This document shows, piece after piece, positions 1-12,254 of a DNA stretch of 64,000 nt. The notes under the pieces are model-generated. The model had not been told where the DNA came from. It saw only the letters and a program-made list of their open reading frames with translations, and made no database searches. Origin of the DNA: Ampullaceana balthica (lineage: Eukaryota; Mollusca; Gastropoda; Lymnaeidae); contig CALYLW010000054.1 in NCBI GenBank assembly GCA_944989445.1, positions 1,240,654 through 1,304,653 on the forward strand, in the 5' to 3' direction. The stretch's first letter is position 1. Every line of letters starts with the position of its first letter. Made by a program: the position numbers and the translations under genes.

Positions 1-797
1 TTATTTATTCCCGTTAGCTGACTGTACCATTCATTCGGTCGCCATGAAACTTTTGAGTACGCTCCGGGGATGGAAATAGGCTACTTTTTTTTCAAAATTT
101 AACACTCATGGGGCGCCGGGGGCCCATAATGAGAATTTTTTCTTATATGAGCTATATAAAAATTAGTTTAGGGCTTAGCTGCTTGGAAAATGAATGGATC
201 TTGACCAAACTTGGTACATAACAACTTGATAGCCAACATTAAAGTACCATATGGCATTGAACACCTAATGTCCGCACCTTCGGGGCCGGGGGCCCAAAAT
301 CTTTCTTTTTTTTGGTAAGCGTTAAATACTTTATTCCCGTTAGCTGACTATACCATTCATTCGGTCGCCATGAAACTTTTGGAGACTTTTGAGTACGCTC
401 CGGGGATGGAAATAGGCTACTTTTTTTCAAAATTTAACACTCAAGGGGCGCCGGCGGCCCATAATGAGAATTTTTTCTTATATGAGCTATATAAAAATTA
501 GTTTAGGGCTTAGCTGCTTGGAAAATGAATGGATCTTGACCAAACTTGGTACATAACAACTTGATAGCTAACATTAAAGTACCATATGGCATTGAACACC
601 TAATGTCCGTTCCTTCGGGGCCGGGGGCCCAAAATCTTTTTTTTTGTAAGCGTTCAATACTTTATTCCCGGTATGATTTACACGATCTTGAAAAGCATTG
701 ACTAATATATCTATCATGATCCAGATTGAAATGAACAGGTATTTTAAAGTTAATTTCTTGCACCGATTGGGCCCTAAATGTTGTTTTTTTCTAATCT
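1..797 (+). repeat. Helitron-family fragments in tandem
   Basis: Two copies of a roughly 330-bp unit (the ATTCCCGTTAGCTGAC motif near 7 and again near 333) run into a partial third. The sequence matches the inside of the two Helitron-like elements that follow, including the GCCATGAAACTTTTG segment and GC-rich blocks of the form GGGGCCGGGGGCCC. No coding capacity is seen. The left end lies outside the window. Confidence 0.6.
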
Positions 798-801
798 TAT
801 A

Positions 802-2161
802 TCTATATATATAAAAATCAAAGTATGTATGTATGTATGTATGCATGTCTTTGTATAGCTGACTAAACCATTCATCCGATCGCCATGAAACTTTTGGAGA
901 CTTTTGAGTACGCTCGTGGGATGGTCACTGGCGACTTTTTTTTCAAAATTTAACCCTCATGGGGCGCCGGGGGCCCATAAAATGATTTATTTTCTTATAT
1001 ATGAGCTATATAAAAATTAGTTTAAGCGTTAGCTATTAGGTAAATTGATGGATCTTAACCAAACTTTGTATATAACAACTTGGTAGCCAATATAGAAATA
1101 CTAAAGGGACTAATTTCCTAATGTCCATTTCTTCGGGACTGGGGGCCCAAAATGTCTTATTTCATAAACGTTTAATATTTTATTCCCCATTCAATTATTA
1201 AAGATCTTGAAAAATATAGATAAATATATCCACAATGAAATTGATTGAAATAAACAGGCGTTTTGAACTTGACATCTTGCACTAAATGGGCCCTGGGGCC
1301 CTTAATGTCGTTTTTTGATTTTATGAGCTATATAAAATGAGTTTATGCATTAACTTCTGAGTAAATGAATGGATGTTAACCAAACTTATTATATAAAAAC
1401 TTGGTAGCCCATATTAAAGTAACAAAGGGCACTGCACTTCTAATTTTTAATTGTTCAGGGCCGGGGGCCCCAAATGTATTTTTTCGTATGTGTTTGAGAT
1501 ATTATTTCCCATTCTATTTTAACGATCTTAAGAAATATATCAATGATGAGACTGAATTAAAATGAACAGCATTTTGAAATTTACATCTTACATCGAATGG
1601 GCCGGGGGCCCCAAATGTCTTTTTTTGTGTGTATACTCTAAGATATTATTTCCCACTCAGTTTTTAACGATCTTGAGAAATATATCCATGATTAAAATGA
1701 ATTTAAATGAACATGTTTTCAAAATGTACATCTTGAATTGAACGGGCCTGGGAGCCCCTTAATGTAGTTTTCCTTATATCTACATATATATAAAAATTAG
1801 TTTAGGTGTTAGATAATGAGAAAATAAATGGATTTTGACCAAACGCGGTATATAAAAACTTAAAAGACTATATTAAATTTCGATAGGGCACTGATCTCAT
1901 AATGTCCATTTCATCGGGGCTAGGGGCCCTAAATGTGATTTTACTAAATTTTTAATATTGTATTCCCCATTCAATTTTACACGATATTGAGAAATATAGA
2001 TACATATATTTATATTTTTGTTATGAAATTGATTGAAATGAACAGATTTTCGAACTTCATATTTTAAACTGATGGGCCTGGTGACCCTTAATGTAATTTA
2101 TTTTTTATCTATATATATTCATTTTTACTGAGATCGTTGCAACGCACGACGGGTCTGCTAG
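802..2161 (+). mobile_element. Non-autonomous Helitron-like element, copy 1
   Basis: It begins with TC in TCTATATATATAAAAATC and ends with GACGGGTCTGCTAG followed by T, the TC...CTRR|T arrangement known for Helitrons. A short palindrome, CGTTGCAACG, lies just before the 3' end. No terminal inverted repeats, target duplication or Rep/helicase frame are visible. The interior is AT-rich, with GC-rich palindromic blocks every 140-190 bp. Assignment rests on termini and on the repeated copy next to it. Confidence 0.6.
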
Positions 2162-3378
2162 TATATATATAAAAATCAAAGTATGTATGCATGTCTGTTA
2201 TAGCTGACTAAACCATTCATCCGATCGCCATGAAAATTTTGGAGACTTTTGAGTACACTCCTGGGATGGAAATAGGCTACTTTATTTTTAAATTTAACAC
2301 TCATGGGGCGCCGGGGGCCCATAATGGGGATTTTTTCTTATATCAGCTATATAAAAATTAGTTTGATTGAGGCTTAGCTGCTTGGAAAATGAATGGATCT
2401 TGACCAAACTTGGTACATAACAACTTGATAGCCTATATTAAAATACTGTATAGCACAAATTTCCTAATGTCCATTTATTCGGGTCTGGGGGCCCAAAATG
2501 TCTTTTTTCATAAATGGAATAAACATTTAAAATTTTATTCCCAATTCAATTATTAAAGATATTGAGGAATATAGATAAATAAATTCACTATAAAATTGAT
2601 TGAAATAAATAGGTGTTTAGAACTTGATATCTTGCACTAATTGGGCCCTGGGGCCCTTAATGTCGTTTTTTGCTTATATGAGCTATATAAAATTAGTTTT
2701 TGCGTTAGCTACTGAGTAAATGATTGGATCTTAACCAAACTTTGTATATAAAAACTTGGTAGCCCGTATTAAAATAACAAATGGCAATGCACTTCTAATG
2801 TCCAATTGTTCAGGGCCGGGAGTCCCAAATGTCTTTTTTTGGTATACTCTAAGATATTATTTCCCACTCAGTTTTTAACTATCTTGAGAAATATATCCAC
2901 GGGGAAACTGAATTTAAATGAACAGGTTTTCAAAATGTACATCTTGAACCGAATGGGCCCGGGGGCCCATTACTGTATAAGTATTTTTTCATTATATTAG
3001 CTATATAAAAATTAGTTTAAGTGTTAGATAATGAGAAAATAACTGGATTTTGACCAAACTCGGTATATAAAAACTTAAGAGCCTAAATTAAATGACTATA
3101 GGGCACTGAACTGCTAATTTCCATTTCCTCGGGACTGGGGGCCCTAAATGTGTTTTTTAAACTAACTTTTAATATTGTATTCCCCATTCAATTTTACACG
3201 ATATTGATAAATATAGATAAATATATTTATAAATTTGTTATGAAATTGATTGAAATGAACAGATTTTTAACTTCATATGTTAAACTGATAGGCCCGGTGA
3301 CCCTTAATGTAATTCCTTTTTTTATCTATATGTATTCCTTTTTACTGAGATCGTTGCAACCCACGACGGGTCTGCCAG
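2162..3378 (+). mobile_element. Non-autonomous Helitron-like element, copy 2, head-to-tail with copy 1
   Basis: It starts directly at the end of copy 1 with the same TATATATAAAAATCAAAG head and shares its order of internal blocks. The 3' end GACGGGTCTGCCAGT is a one-base variant of the copy 1 terminus. Several internal segments differ by small indels, so the two copies are diverged. There is no coding capacity. Confidence 0.55.
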
Positions 3379-6300
3379 TTTATTATAAAATATAATTATC
3401 TTATATATTATATATGTTATAAAGCTTTAAAAAGAACTATTCCATTGCGCCCTATGCTTGTGTGATTTAAGTCTAGTCTTGCTTAAAGTTATAGATCTAA
3501 TCCAACCCTTTCGATAAAATATTTATACTATAGTTCTATACTTTATATCGATACTTTTAAATTAAAAATAAACGACTGAACGCCATAAATAATGAACTTA
3601 TTTATTACAGAAAGGCCCACTCAAATGAGCGCTTACTTCCCACACAAGGCATTGAAAATTCGGTAAACAAAACAATGAATTCTCCCCGATTTGACCTCAC
3701 GTGACGTCATGTTCGGTTCGAGTATCAACACTTCAAGAGGTCTATGCTATGCTAGTTCAGTAGTCAGTCATGTCGCGGAGAGTGTTATTGTGTTTTCATT
3801 CATCTCTCAAATCTGTAACAACAGCAAGATGAGTGTTGTGGATAAAATTGTTTTGGATGTTAAAATGAATCAGGATAGAGCATTTAGAAAAGTGAGTAGA
3901 TCGAAATTATTTCAATTATTTTGTAATATAAATAAATCTGTCCAGATTTTGTGGGAAAAACATTTTTTCGTCTGCAAGTAAGTGTAAGCGCATTCAGTTG
4001 ATTCAGTAAGGACTGGGGAATGGTATCAGAAAGGCAGGGACGCAAGAGGGTTATCTGGTTAGTTTAACAAACACAATGGTTAACTTAGCTTCCTTTCTCT
4101 TTGTTTTACGTAGGAACCTATCCTTACAAAGCCTCCTATACAAAAAATACTATACACTATACATGATCATGTAGAAGTTCTTATTGTATGCTATATTTTA
4201 ATAGGCCCTAGCCCTATTTATTTAGACTTTTAAAAAATGTAGTCGTAGTCGGTAGTGTACAAGTTTAGTGCAGTGGCAGTCACTGCCAGTAGCAATGGCA
4301 ACAACTTCATTATTATCAATTATCAATTGTATGGCCGTACTCATACTGATAATATATATCATTAACATCAGCTTTAATTTACGGGGGGGGGGTAATATGA
4401 AAGTCTTATTCACTTGATTAAATTTAAATGTCATTTAGTTTACTATCAAGTCCAAGTTGACTTGATTTTGATATTTTAGGCTTAGTAAATACTTTTACTT
4501 TTGAGTATAGACTGTAGTTAACTAGTATAGACTCAGATCTCAGATGTGTGCTCATTAGTTTTCAGTCTTTGATCCACTTTACTGTCACTTTACTTAAATT
4601 TAAATCTTTGTTCAGTGATACATTGTACTTTCATGCTTTAATTTCAGCCCTAAACTAAAGTAGTGATTAGGCCTATTTTTTTCTATTATATACAACTATA
4701 GTCTATAAACTATAATGACAATTTAGCTAATAAAGTATGTCTAATGTATTAACTTAGAAATAGATTATCTTTAAATTTATACATTTGTGTTCTTAATTTC
4801 TGATTAAATTAATGATCATTGCTAGATCCCTGATTTTAATATATTTGAGTAGTTAGTAAGTTTGCATCTCGTTAAAATGTCACCTCATGCCTGCCTGCCT
4901 TATGTCTAATTTGTTGTTGTTTAGATGTCATCATTACCAAAAACACCTAGTTTTATGTCTAAAGCCTAAATAGTTCCAACATTATACACCATGCAATTTT
5001 CATTTAAACTAATTATAATTAATAAATGTTGAATTTTAACCAAGATTGAGCTATAGAAAAGAAAGTTAGCTGAGCTGTTCTATTGAGATTGAATGGTTTA
5101 GTAAGGCATGTCATCCTGAACATCAGAACTACATGTAATAGATTTAAAGTTATAAGCATAAAATTGTTTCCAATTCTAAATTTCTCATGCTCTTATGCTC
5201 AATTTACTGAATTAAACAAGATTTTATTATTAGTTCTATAACTTGTTTATATGAATATTTGTAAAACTTTAATTGAAGTGTTGTGTGTTCGGGAAAATAC
5301 CACTCACAGAGAATAAATAAATAAAGTTATCAAGATTATAAATGTTAGACTGAAAAGTCATTTCATTTGTTTGTTACTAGTACCGCAGAAATACCAATGT
5401 ATATCTACTTTGGAATTAGCTTTTATCATTGTCACTTTCTCAATAATCTATTTTTAGTAAACATAGCCCTTACCAATATAAGTCTAATGTATTCGTCTGA
5501 CCTATTTATTGTGGATTTGTCCAGAAGCTAATCTCCTCATTGACACCTGCAGTTAACAACACATCCTTGTTGTTTACAATCATTATATGACAATGTTTAC
5601 AGCTGATATTACATTGTACTATCAAGTCACTTACTCGGCCTAAATTGACCTCTCATAACGCCCAAAAAGACATTAAAAAGACATATTAAGGCATCTTAAT
5701 CTTATAATTATTATAACTAGACTACACCAGATACCAATTCATTTTATTTTTGTTTACAAAAAAATAATTAAAGACATTTTTGTTTACCCCAGCCCCAACA
5801 AACAAACCCCATCTTTTAACATTGCCTTATTTAACCCCACCTTTGCAGAGCGAAGTTACGGCAGGCATTCCTTGCATTCTTTAAAAAACCCACCAGGGAA
5901 TGTTCTATTGTCTACTACTACTACTGCGCTTGAAGTTGTCATGTAGCATAATAGTAGGCCGATCGAGTGTCTCGGGGCTGGGTGCATTCATGGAACTGCT
6001 GGTGCGTGGGTTGTGTTTTGCTAGTGGTTCATATTTTGGGATAGTTTAGGGAAGTACCGAACTTTAGTTTGCAAGTCTACATTCCGTATCGTAAGCCTGT
6101 ATTCGTATTACTATTACGTATTATTGGGATTTGGAAAAAAATTCGACCCCACCCCAATAATCAACTATAATCATAATCGGGATTTCGATGGTATAATATG
6201 ACAGGACGAAGGTATCGGCCATATATCACAACAGAAAGGAATTTCTTGTAAACAAGTTGATATTTTTTACAGCTTGAGGCGGATTGGGTAGTCTTCTGTA

Positions 6301-7854
6301 TTCTGGGCGTGGTTTGGGGTGGCCCGGGTTGAATGCTTGTCATACTCAGCACCGGGTACAGTACAGTGGACAAACAGGGGGTTGTGCTACAAATATTAAT
6401 AACAGTAAAACGATGTGTCTTTTAAGATGACATGGCAATATTTGCATGTATTACTATTTTTTCAATGGCTGGATGCCTCCCATATCCCCCCTGGCCTTCC
6501 CAAAAAAAAATGTTTAAATGCCATTGGCAATGCACCTCAAAAAAAAATGTTACCGGAGACTCTCTGCTTGTTTGGATACTACAGCATTAGCCTACCACTG
6601 AATGTTCGAAAATCGCGTGCTTTCTTCCCCTAGCGCCCCACTTTAAAAAGTTAAAGGTTTGAAATTAATTCCGAAATCGTTAAACCTCACCTCATCAAAT
6701 CCATTTGAACCAAAGAGTCCAACTATTTTAATAACTCTCGGCTTGTCCCGAGCGTAACCGAAAGTGCGAAATCTTGCGTTGTTTTAACCTCAACACGTGC
6801 AGTGTGCTCGCTCAAAAGTCCTCGCCGTTATTTTCTCACGGTCAGTAGACCAATCAAATCCATTCAGCTTGCCTATGTTTGTGGGAGAGCCCCCCCCCCT
6901 CCGCCCAGCCCCGTCCGTTTGGGTTGATAAATAAATAAACAGTGGAGAAGGGAGTGGGGGGCTCTGCGTTCATTGTCTCGACCCAGTGGCGGTAGCGGCT
7001 GACGTCACGTATTTCCTTCAAGGGTCCGTGACGTGTCAAATACTGAATGAAACATGTGGTCGGCGTGCACCTTAAGGACCAACAGGTAACCAATAAATAG
7101 AAAGTTGGCTTTGTGAATATTTCGCTGTGTTAGAACAGAATAGGTAGGAAATGAGAACATAATAGTTAAGAAGTAAGGACCGAATAGGTAAGACAGACGT
7201 AAGAATAGAATAGGTAAGAAGTAAAAACCAGAGTAGTTAAAGTTAAAGAACCGACGCCGACGAAATCCAACTAAGAAGTTCCGCATCCGTTACTGTTTCC
7301 TGCACATGCATAATGTGTAAGTCTTTCCACTCGCTAATCCAACAGTGGGGTGGGGGGCGGTGGGTGGTATACATGCGTGTTAACATTTTGTTTACATTTG
7401 TATTAATGCCTTTAGTGTGTGTATACATGCTCAGACTTAGATCACTACCCTCATGGGGGAAGGGGAAGGTAGGGAAGATCAGCTCCTCTAATATTTAAAT
7501 GACTTTGAACTTGTTAAAATTGTTTCCATCATACTTTAATATTTCTTCGGTGTTGGAAATGGAAATATTCTTACTTGTACTTGAACTTGTAGGTTTTCAA
7601 TATAAATAAACCGCGTTGAGAATATTTTTAAAATTCTTGATAAGCATTATGCTAAGAAAGTGAAAGCCTGCAATGAAAATATTGTAAAAAAATTAATACT
7701 AGTGAAAACTATTTACCTATAAGTCTAAATTCCTAAATCAAATTCAAATTATTGTGCGAACGCGCCCCCCCCCCGGCCCAAACACACCCCCCCCCCTTTA
7801 CTAAAAATCTCAGCAAATTGAAATTTCCCGCAGAGCGTTTGTTTCGTTATTTGT
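3379..7854. other. AT-rich DNA without a recognisable gene
   Basis: I see no convincing exon, RNA gene or intact transposon here. An open frame with an ATG at 3709 runs to 3981, just downstream of a CACGTGACGTCA motif, and ends at a possible splice donor (GCAA|GTAAGTG), but its protein is not recognised. Short poly-G and poly-C tracts occur near 4382, 6889 and 7765. This stretch could be intergenic or an intron. Confidence 0.5.
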
Positions 7855-8200
7855 TGAGTCTTGTGTCCCCCCTCAGTGCTGTCAGTCAATGTTTGGTCTT
7901 GTGTCCCCCCTCAGTGCTGTCAGTCAATGTTTGGTCTTGTGTCCCCCCTCAGTGCTGTCAATGTTTGGTCTTGTGTCCCCCCTCAGTGCTGTCAGTCAAT
8001 GTTTCGTCTCGTGTCCCCCCCTCAGTGCTGTCAATGTTTGGTCTCGTGTCCCCCCTCAGTGCTGTCAGTCAATGTTTGGTCTCGTGTCCCCCCTCAGTGC
8101 TGTCAGTCAATGTTTGGTCTCGTGTCCCCCCTCAGTGCTGTCAGTCAATGTTTGGTCTCGTGTCCCCCCCTCAGTGCTGTCAATGTTTGGTCTCGGCGTT
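7855..8200. repeat. Minisatellite, about 38-bp unit
   Basis: About nine copies of a unit containing TCAGTGCTGTCAGTCAATG followed by TTTGGTCTYGTGTCCCCCC. Some copies lack the CAGT insert and are shorter. All three forward frames stay open through it, which is a by-product of the repeat. Confidence 0.9.
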
Positions 8201-8879
8201 ATCCTTGTAGGAAGAGGCACAAGACCTTCTGATGTCTTGTGGAGTTATAAAGAGGCGTGCATTCAATATATTATATAAGATAATATAGGGGGTAACGTCA
8301 CCTGTGCCTTGTGTTGTTGTGGTTTGGGGGAGAGGGGGTGTATAGCCTGGGACACACATCTTTGGGGGCGGGGGTTCGGTTGATCCGTTTGAGGGGGGGG
8401 CTTTAATTCATTTTTTCCCCTTCAAATAAGGTTCTCCTGGAAATATTTACCATGACCTTAAGTCAAATACCAATCACAATACCATGAAATTTACTCCAGG
8501 TCCGCGGGAGAAGGGTCTGGCTTCCAGCTTTCTGGGAACATCGACGCCCCTGCTTCTGATCGGCTCTGGCCAACAAACCCTGTGGCCTGTGACACGGGGT
8601 ATGGGGCTGTGTATGTGTGTGTGTGTGTATCAAACTGACCTGGCGGATCGTGAGCCTTGTCCCCCTCACCCCCTCCCCACCGCGCCCCTCACCCCCACTT
8701 TCACTGGCCGAAACGTAACGGGGTAGGGGTGGTGGAGGTAGCGGAGCATGTCCGAATTCCGGTCATTCGAAGCACGGCTGCGATGTCGGGTTGGTCTCAG
8801 ATGAAATAGCCAACAGGTTGACCTGACTGCTAACAATGAAATACGCGTACGCTGCACGACCTTCCAACATGTTTTTGTG
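8201..8879. other. No gene seen
   Basis: Low-complexity G- and C-rich stretches and a short TG run (about 8611-8629). No exon-like or RNA-like structure is recognised. Confidence 0.4.
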
Positions 8880-9047
8880 CAGGGGTCTCCAAACTTTTCT
8901 GCCCGAAGGCCGCATTAACTGTCAAACAGCAGTTTGGGTGCCGACTACACACAGTTTTGTGTTTTACAGGTAAAATATTTTTTTGAAATTAAAAGGTCTC
9001 CAGGGGCCGGATGAGAGAGCCTCGCGGGCCGTAGTTTGGAGACCCTG
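8880..9047. mobile_element. hAT-type MITE (168 bp)
   Basis: The termini CAGGGGTCTCCAAAC and GTTTGGAGACCCTG are inverted repeats. They are flanked by TTTTTGTG (left) and TTTTAGTG (right), an 8-bp duplication with one mismatch, as expected of hAT elements. There is no coding sequence. The interior carries GGCCGCATTAA and GCGGGCCGTAG, the 'filled-in' GC motif shared by several elements here. Confidence 0.8.
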
Positions 9048-9333
9048 TTTTAGTGTCTTGAGACAGAAAGGAGAATAGTTTGTATTAAGTCAGGGGTGTC
9101 CAAGTCCGGCCCGCGGGCCAAAACCGGCCCGCGAAGCAATTTTAACTGGCCCGCGGCTTCATCTGAAATAATTAATAGGCTGACGTATTATTTATTTAAC
9201 GACTTTATATTTATAAGAAATTTCGAAATATGGTACTGTTTGAGTACGTCAAATGATGGCAAAATTCGATAACATTATATTGTTCACCAATTACTAGACT
9301 TTCAGTCTTAAAGACCAAATAAGTGGAACATAA

Positions 9334-9555
9334 AGGCAACTTATTAACTTTTACAGTCAGCTGGATAAAGACAGATTCCAAGAGATTCGAACTTTTGCTG
9401 AGAAAATGCTCAGCTTGTTTGGCTCGACAGACTTGTGTCAGCAGACATTTTTAGTTATGAATTTTACCAAGAACCGCTCGAGGACGAGAACAAGTGACTC
9501 TCATCTACGTAATATCATTCGTATCAAAACTAGTGGCATTGAACCTGACCTCTGA
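9334..9555 (+). pseudogene. hAT transposase C-terminal fragment (GTF2IRD2-like family)
   Basis: This frame of about 73 codons ends at TGA 9553-9555. It contains KMLSLFGSTDLCQQTF followed by a serine/arginine stretch and HLRNIIRI. In hAT transposases of the GTF2I-repeat-domain-2/ZBED class the C-terminal dimerisation region has this layout (FGSTY-C-E-FS-M ... L--ILRI). Only the last part of the protein remains; the DDE catalytic core and the N-terminal finger are absent, so it cannot be active. It lies between the terminal repeats of its element, in the same orientation. I am confident of the family, less so of the subfamily. Confidence 0.75.
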
Positions 9556-9630
9556 CCTCCCCTCTTTACCCCAGTCAAGATCTCAGTTTCATCATTCACA
9601 TTAAAATGTTGCAATAAAAACTTCTCAAAC

Positions 9631-9798
9631 CAGTGGCGTAGCTAGGAATTTGTAGGGATTTGGGGGTCCGGGGGGCTTGTCCTCCTTTGGGGCCCTGCAT
9701 ACATGGCGGTAGCGTAATATTTAATGTAAAAAATATTTTGAACACTCCTTTGGTTCTTTCGAATTTAGACCCCTCCCCCTCCCCTAGCTATGCCACTG
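9631..9798. mobile_element. hAT-like MITE nested in the hAT remnant
   Basis: CAGTGGCGTAGCTAGG at the left and CCTAGCTATGCCACTG at the right are near-perfect inverted repeats. The flanks are TCTCAAAC and TCTCAACC, seven of eight bases matching. It inserted after the hAT element at 9091-9902. Confidence 0.85.
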
Positions 9799-9902
9799 TC
9801 TCAACCTATATCATACTGTTTATGATACTATTTTAATCCGGCCCGCGAAGATCTTTAATTCGTGGAATATGGCCCGCCATGCAAAAAGTTTGGACACCCC
9901 TG

Positions 9903-10728
9903 GTCTAAGTTATAGAAGAAAAAAAAAGAATTTTTATCCAGAATTTTCAAGGGAGAGAAAAATGAATGATATATGAATACTGAAGGGGAAAAAATCTGAT
10001 TAATTATAAATGATAACAATAATTTTAAAAGGATGTTGGCGGTGTGAGCTTTACATCGTGTTGTAGGGTGCACGATGGGAGGGAAATAGTTGGCCTGTTG
10101 AACACTGAACGACGTCAAAATTATCGGTTGACGAGTCAAGGGTGGGGTGGGGGTTGGGAGGTGGCATGGATAATGTATATAAACTATATATAGCATATAG
10201 GTCAGAGGGCAACAGTTGGTAGAGTCGCTAATGTTTATGTTTGGTCTGTGGTGCTCCACTAAGCCGAATGTTGTTATTTCTAGCTGTGGACTCATACTGT
10301 CCCCGGGTCGGGCCACGATCCAGCCGCAGATAAAACAACAGGGCCAATCGTTGCTTAGTGTTGCGACTGAAGACTCATTGAGTTGGTTTTTTAAAAAAAA
10401 ATTTTTTTAAATGTATCCCTGTGTTATGACCGCGGAGCCAAGAACTGTTTTAACAAAACACATCATTCCTTCCCAACATTACATTCATCAGATTTGGGTT
10501 TATTATTGTTGTTTTTCAACTGGCTATTTGTTTAAATATATGGTGTCAGAAATCGTTGACTTACTTTTTAAAAAAAATCCTTGACTCTCAGTGATTAGTT
10601 TTCAAGTTTAACCTCTTATCATTTATAGCACTAGAGACATATAGTTAGCTCTTATAATTTAGAGACATGTAGTGAACTATTACCTGCTAGGGTGGGGACT
10701 GGGGACACGAAGTTACTTGAACTATCCC
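9903..10728. other. No gene seen
   Basis: AT-rich sequence with A and T runs. No exon, RNA gene or transposon end is recognised in this stretch. Confidence 0.4.
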
Positions 10729-11015
10729 TTAACCCGTCATTGGGTCGTTGGGGCACCATCGTGAACTGCACACTATCTCACGCCACTTGTCCCGGTCCTG
10801 TGCTGCCTTTTGAGAGTCGCTGAATGACAGGCCGGTCCACTCTTTGATACCGTCTTCCCATCTCTTCCTTTGTCTGCCTCTTTTCCTTCCTCCCTGGACT
10901 GAGCCTTGCATTATAGTCTTTGCGAGACTTCTACATCTTGCCACGTGTCCGTACCATCGTAGGTTCCTCTTCTTAATTGAGGTGAGAAGGTCCTCATAGG
11001 GGAAGTTACTACTTA
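10729..11015 (-). pseudogene. Non-LTR retrotransposon, C-terminal tail of the reverse transcriptase ORF
   Basis: Read on the minus strand this encodes LRWYGHVARCRSLAKTIMQG, then GGRKRGRQRKRWEDGIKEWT, and a tail ending at a stop at 10729. This arginine-rich GHV-R...GRRRGR-RK-W-D-I-EWTG tail is known from the C-terminus of animal non-LTR retrotransposon polyproteins. The endonuclease and catalytic reverse transcriptase domains are absent. Its upstream side runs straight into the 27-bp minisatellite, which keeps the frame open and makes an artificial 307-codon frame. It is a dead, 5'-truncated copy. Confidence 0.7.
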
Positions 11016-11035
11016 CCAGCAAAAATACAATAGCC

Positions 11036-11612
11036 CTATCGGCCTGTGATGTTACAATACCCATATAAGCCTGTGATGTTACAATACCCATATAAGCCTG
11101 TGATGTTACAATACCCCTGTAAGCCTGTGATGTTACAATACCCATATAAGCCTGTGATGTTACAATACCCATATAAGCCTGTGATGTTACAATACCCATA
11201 TAAGCCTGTGATGTTACAATACCCATATAAGCCTGTGATGTTACAATACCCATATAAGCCTGTGATGTTACAATACCCATATAAGCCTGTGATGTTACAA
11301 TACCCATATAAGCCTGTGATGTTACAATACCCATATAAGCCTGTGATGTTACAATACCCATATAAGCCTGTGATGTTACAATACCCCTATAAGTCTGTGA
11401 TGTTACAATACCCATATAAGCCTGTGATGTTACAATACCCATATAAGCCTGTGATGTTACAATACCCATATAAGCCTGTGATGTTACAATACCCATATAA
11501 GCCTGTGATGTTACAATACCCATATAAGCCTGTGATGTTACAATACCCATATAAGCCTGTGATGTTACAATACCCCTATCAGCCTGTGATGTTACAATAC
11601 CCCTATCAGCCT
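11036..11612. repeat. Minisatellite, 27-bp unit, about 21 copies
   Basis: The unit contains GCCTGTGATGTTACAATACC followed by CATATAA. Copies are nearly identical, with rare variants (CCCTGTAAG near 11113, CCCTATAAG near 11390 and CCCTATCAG near the right end), which points to recent expansion. The length is a multiple of three, so both strands stay open. Confidence 0.95.
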
Positions 11613-11659
11613 GTTGTGATGAAATACTACACCACGAGCACACATACGACATCTGTCTG

Positions 11660-11950
11660 AAAACAAACTGTTGTCGTGTTGAAATGGCTGAATTGTACCG
11701 TTGTTGTTGTCGTGTTGAAATGGCTGAATTGTACCGTTGTTGTTGTTGTTGTGGTGAAATGGCTGAATTGTACCGTTGTTGTTGTCGTGTTGAAATGACT
11801 GAATTGTACCGTTGTTGTTGTCGCTGTGGTGAAATGGCTGAATTGTACCGTTGTTGTTGTTGTGTTGAAATGGCTGAATTGTACCGTTGTTGTTGTCGTT
11901 GTGGTGAAATGACTGAATTGTACCCGTTGTGGTTGTGTTGAAATGGCTGA
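11660..11950. repeat. Minisatellite, 36- to 45-bp units
   Basis: About seven copies of GAAATGGCTGAATTGTACCG followed by a variable run of GTTGTT/GTCGTT triplets. The difference between units is in the triplet run. Confidence 0.85.
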
Positions 11951-12254
11951 ATCGCACCTTTGTTGCTGTGGTGCTGGTAAAAGTTATTAGGTTATCGCTG
12001 TCCTTGCAGAATAATCTCGTTGTTTGGTCTGCCCGTTGCCCGTTCGGGAAGATGTTTTCAAGAAATGAGTGACTCCACTGTGTTGTTTTATTTCGGACCG
12101 CCTAAGAGTGTTTCTTCATTCGCGATATGGCTGCTAAAAATAGCTAATTCACCTTGACCTTGGGCCTGCAGGCCACCTCAGAGATATCACTACTTCACAG
12201 CTTTAAAATTTGATTCAAATTGATTTTCGCTCAGTTACATGGGACAAGGGTGTC

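Larger units (their letters stand above)
9091..9902 (+). mobile_element. hAT element remnant, internally deleted
   Basis: The ends CAGGGGTGTCCAAGTCCGG and AGTTTGGACACCCCTG form hAT-like terminal inverted repeats. The flanks TATTAAGT and GTCTAAGT match at only five of eight positions, so the insertion is old or the ends are recombined. It keeps the C-terminal part of a transposase (9334-9555) and is itself interrupted by a MITE (9631-9798). Confidence 0.75.

Noticed and set aside
9903..10410. 153-codon minus-strand frame and the 64-codon plus-strand frame
   Set aside because: Low-complexity composition and no known domain; part of the minus frame is the end of the hAT remnant.
11046..11660. 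Plus-strand frame of MLQYPYKPV repeats
   Set aside because: It is the 27-bp array read in the other direction. No signal peptide, flanking domain or splice sites were seen.
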